This document shows, one piece after another, positions 20,562 to 21,915 of a DNA stretch of 21,915 nucleotides. A program made the translations under genes and the position numbers. Origin of the DNA: JBJTIF01 sp046094825 (GTDB lineage: Bacteria; Actinomycetota; UBA4738; HRBIN12). Within the stretch, counting starts at the first letter, position 1; every line of letters begins with the position of its first letter. The stretch is from contig JBJTIF010000074.1 of the NCBI GenBank assembly GCA_046094825.1, positions 1 through 21,915 on the forward strand, given 5' to 3'. Under the pieces are notes generated by a model, which did no database searches, was not told where the DNA came from, and saw nothing but the letters and a program-made list of their open reading frames with translations.

Positions 20562-21915
20562 GAGTTCGTCGGGACCTCGAGGAGCGGCGCCGGGTAGCCC
20601 GTCCGACGCAGCACCTCCGGGGAGAGCCACGGGGCGATCAGGTCGCGCGTCTCGAGCTCGGCGAGTTCCGGGACGTAGCGGCGGACGTACGCGCCGTCGG
20701 GATCGAACCGCTTCGCCTGGCGCACGGGGTTGAAGGACCGCATGCGGCGCGGGTCCGTCCCCGTCCCCGCGACCCACTGCCACCCGCCGGAGTTGTTCGC
20801 GGGATCGCCGTCGACGAGGAGCTCGGCGAAGTGCGCGGCACCGTCCTGCCACGGGAGCACGAGCCGACGTGTGAGGAACGACGCGGTGACGAGCCGCGCC
20901 CGGTTGTGCATCCACCCCTCGCGACGCAGCTGCCGCATCCCGGCGTCGACGAGCGGGAGCCCGGTCGTCCCCTCGCGCCAGCGCACGAGCGCCTCCGCGG
21001 GGTCGAGGAGCGGCGCCTGCATCTCGGGCGGCGGTCGGAGGTCGCGCCAGGCGAGCGCGGGGTCGCTCGCGAGGAGCTGCCCGAAGAAGTCGCGCCAGCA
21101 GAGCTGCCGGACGAAGCCTTCGGCCCCCGCGACCTTCGCCGCGCGGGCCGCGACCTCGTTCGCGGACACCATGCCGAACCGGATGTACGGCGACAGGTGT
21201 GACGTTGCGTCGGAGGCGAGCTCGTCCCGCGCCGTCTCGTAGCGCCCTGCACCGCGCTTCAGGTACGCGGTCAGGCGCTCCCGCCCGGCGGTCTCGCCGC
21301 CGGGCGGGAGCGCCTCGGCGTCGATCGCGACGTCGGCCGGGTCGGGGATCGGGTCGGATGCGAGGCCTTCGGGCAGCGCGACGCGCGGCGGTGCGGGCAG
21401 CACCGGTCGGCGCGGACCGACCGACCAGGCGCGGAAGTACGGCGTGAAGACGCGGTAGCCCTCGCCTCCGGCCGGCGCGACGTCACCGGGTTCGACGACC
21501 GCGTTGCCCGCGAACGCGCGGACGGCCACACCCGCCGCCGCGCCGAGCTCGTGGAGGGCGGCCTCGCGGCGCCGCGCGGTCGCCGAGACGTCGGCCGTGA
21601 CCGCGAGGCGCTCGGCGCCGACCTCGCGCGCGACCTCGACGGCGACCGACGCGGGGTCGCTCGCGAGGAGCTGCCCGAAGAAGTCGCGCCAGCAGAGCTG
21701 CCGGACGAAGCCTTCGGCCCCCGCGACCATCCCGCGCTCCACGACGCCGCCCGCGCGGGTGAGGTCGTCCCGCTCTTCGTCCTCGACGAGCGACTCCTCG
21801 GCACGAGCCGCAACCGCGCGCGCTTCCTCCTCGAGGGGCTCCGCGACCTCGACGGCGACCGACGCGGGGTCGCCGCGGCGGACGATGAGCCGTCCGCCGG
21901 CCGCCGCGAGCGCGC
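20558..21915 (-). CDS. phrB: Deoxyribodipyrimidine photolyase/cryptochrome, 5' part scrambled and cut by window edge
   Basis: FAD-dependent light-driven repair of pyrimidine dimers. Collinear part (20558-21660): the linker, then the FAD domain with TSHLSPYIRFGMVS, LCWRDFFGQLL, MRQLRREGWMHNRARL and NNSGGWQWVAGTGTDP, all diagnostic. Upstream of 21660 the same frame stays open to the window end but is abnormal. A second copy of the FAD-domain segment AEGFVRQLCWRDFFGQ appears (21650-21728), then 21725-21859 is the photolyase N-terminus in reverse orientation (plus strand reads DHPALHDAARAGEVVPLF), then normal sense resumes (GGRLIVRRGDPASVAVEVA). Removing the 213 bp 21661-21873 restores a normal photolyase. 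The GTG at 21742 inside the insertion is not a real start. The true start lies outside the window. Confidence 0.9.
   Translation of the reverse strand, partial: ALAAAGGRLIVRRGDPASVAVEVAEPLEEEARAVAARAEESLVEDEERDDLTRAGGVVERGMVAGAEGFVRQLCWRDFFGQLLASDPASVAVEVAREVGAERLAVTADVSATARRREAALHELGAAAGVAVRAFAGNAVVEPGDVAPAGGEGYRVFTPYFRAWSVGPRRPVLPAPPRVALPEGLASDPIPDPADVAIDAEALPPGGETAGRERLTAYLKRGAGRYETARDELASDATSHLSPYIRFGMVSANEVAARAAKVAGAEGFVRQLCWRDFFGQLLASDPALAWRDLRPPPEMQAPLLDPAEALVRWREGTTGLPLVDAGMRQLRREGWMHNRARLVTASFLTRRLVLPWQDGAAHFAELLVDGDPANNSGGWQWVAGTGTDPRRMRSFNPVRQAKRFDPDGAYVRRYVPELAELETRDLIAPWLSPEVLRRTGYPAPLLEVPTNS
21056..21134. repeat. 79-bp direct repeat, original copy in the photolyase FAD domain
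   Basis: Identical over 79 bp to 21650-21728. This copy is in its expected place in the protein (AAKVAGAEGFVRQLCW and following), so the other is the duplicate. Confidence 0.95.
21629..21660. repeat. 32-bp direct repeat, copy 1
   Basis: Identical to 21842-21873. Its first 18 bases (CGCGACCTCGACGGCGAC) encode VAVEVA on the minus strand and RDLDGD on the plus strand, making it one arm of an 18-bp inverted repeat natural to photolyase. Confidence 0.95.
21650..21728. repeat. 79-bp direct repeat, misplaced copy in the photolyase 5' region
   Basis: Same orientation and 100% identity to 21056-21134. The copy joins flanking DNA at an 11-bp microhomology (CGCGGGGTCGC, present at both loci) on its low-coordinate side and at about GCGACC on the other. 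Confidence 0.95.
21842..21873. repeat. 32-bp direct repeat, copy 2, at the inversion junction
   Basis: Identical to 21629-21660. Left of it the photolyase N-terminus runs on the plus strand; right of it photolyase sense is on the minus strand, so strand polarity switches exactly here. Confidence 0.95.

Noticed and set aside
21740..21742. GTG as the photolyase start codon
   Set aside because: It lies inside the scrambled insertion and the frame is open to the window edge; the real N-terminal domain is found upstream and in inverted form.
21650..21873. Insertion in the photolyase gene as a mobile element with target-site duplication
   Set aside because: The 32-bp flanking repeats might suggest a target duplication, but the insert contains only the gene's own sequence, no transposase and no terminal inverted repeats.

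Overview
The window is very GC-rich, densely packed bacterial DNA. Nearly every third codon position is G or C, and GTG starts and 4-bp GTGA/ATGA stop-start overlaps are common. The gene set fits an aerobic, heterotrophic, light-exposed free-living bacterium: zinc-type ABC uptake with a Fur-family regulator, glutaryl-CoA dehydrogenase, a CaiB-type CoA-transferase, glucose-6-phosphate dehydrogenase, MutY, photolyase and GreA. An uncultured Chloroflexota (Limnocylindria-like) or deep actinobacterial lineage seems likely, but that is an impression and not a proof. I see no tRNA, rRNA, CRISPR, transposase or phage gene.

Layout. 1-1714 (minus): alpha/beta hydrolase, alanyl-tRNA editing protein AlaX, and a membrane protein cut by the window edge. 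1808-2344 (plus): small polytopic membrane protein. 2354-5701 (minus): an 1115-residue fusion of a large membrane/extracytoplasmic module with a complete MFS-type module. 5805-8648 (minus): an overlapping four-gene operon, znuA-znuC-znuB-zur, with a near-perfect Fur/Zur operator inside the znuA promoter. 8749-10866 (minus): DUF4349 protein, MutY and a 62-aa unknown. 10965-15138 (minus): glutaryl-CoA dehydrogenase, and the coupled operon greA - CDP-alcohol phosphatidyltransferase - Rieske protein - zwf. 15169-15837 (minus): winged-helix/coiled-coil protein, divergent from a CoA-transferase plus methyltransferase pair (16102-18080, plus) across a 264-bp intergenic region rich in palindromes. 18106-19355 (minus): 4-TM protein and DUF2236/MpaB-type oxygenase. 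19407-20561 (plus): membrane dipeptidase. 20558-end (minus): photolyase with a scrambled 5' part.

Most notable signals. (1) Inside zur, 48 bp between exact 18-bp inverted repeats lie in the opposite orientation to what the Fur family requires. Flipping them in silico restores a canonical Fur N-terminus without changing the frame. (2) The 5' end of the photolyase gene carries an in-frame 213-bp insertion made of a copied 3' segment and an inverted N-terminal segment. One of its junctions also sits on an exact 18-bp inverted repeat. These may be real invertible or template-switch events, or chimeras from amplification or assembly; reads would decide. (3) Many genes share a TANNNT hexamer exactly 6-7 nt before the ATG/GTG, which points to widespread leaderless transcription. 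No gene-free stretch exceeds 300 bp; the longest is 15838-16101.
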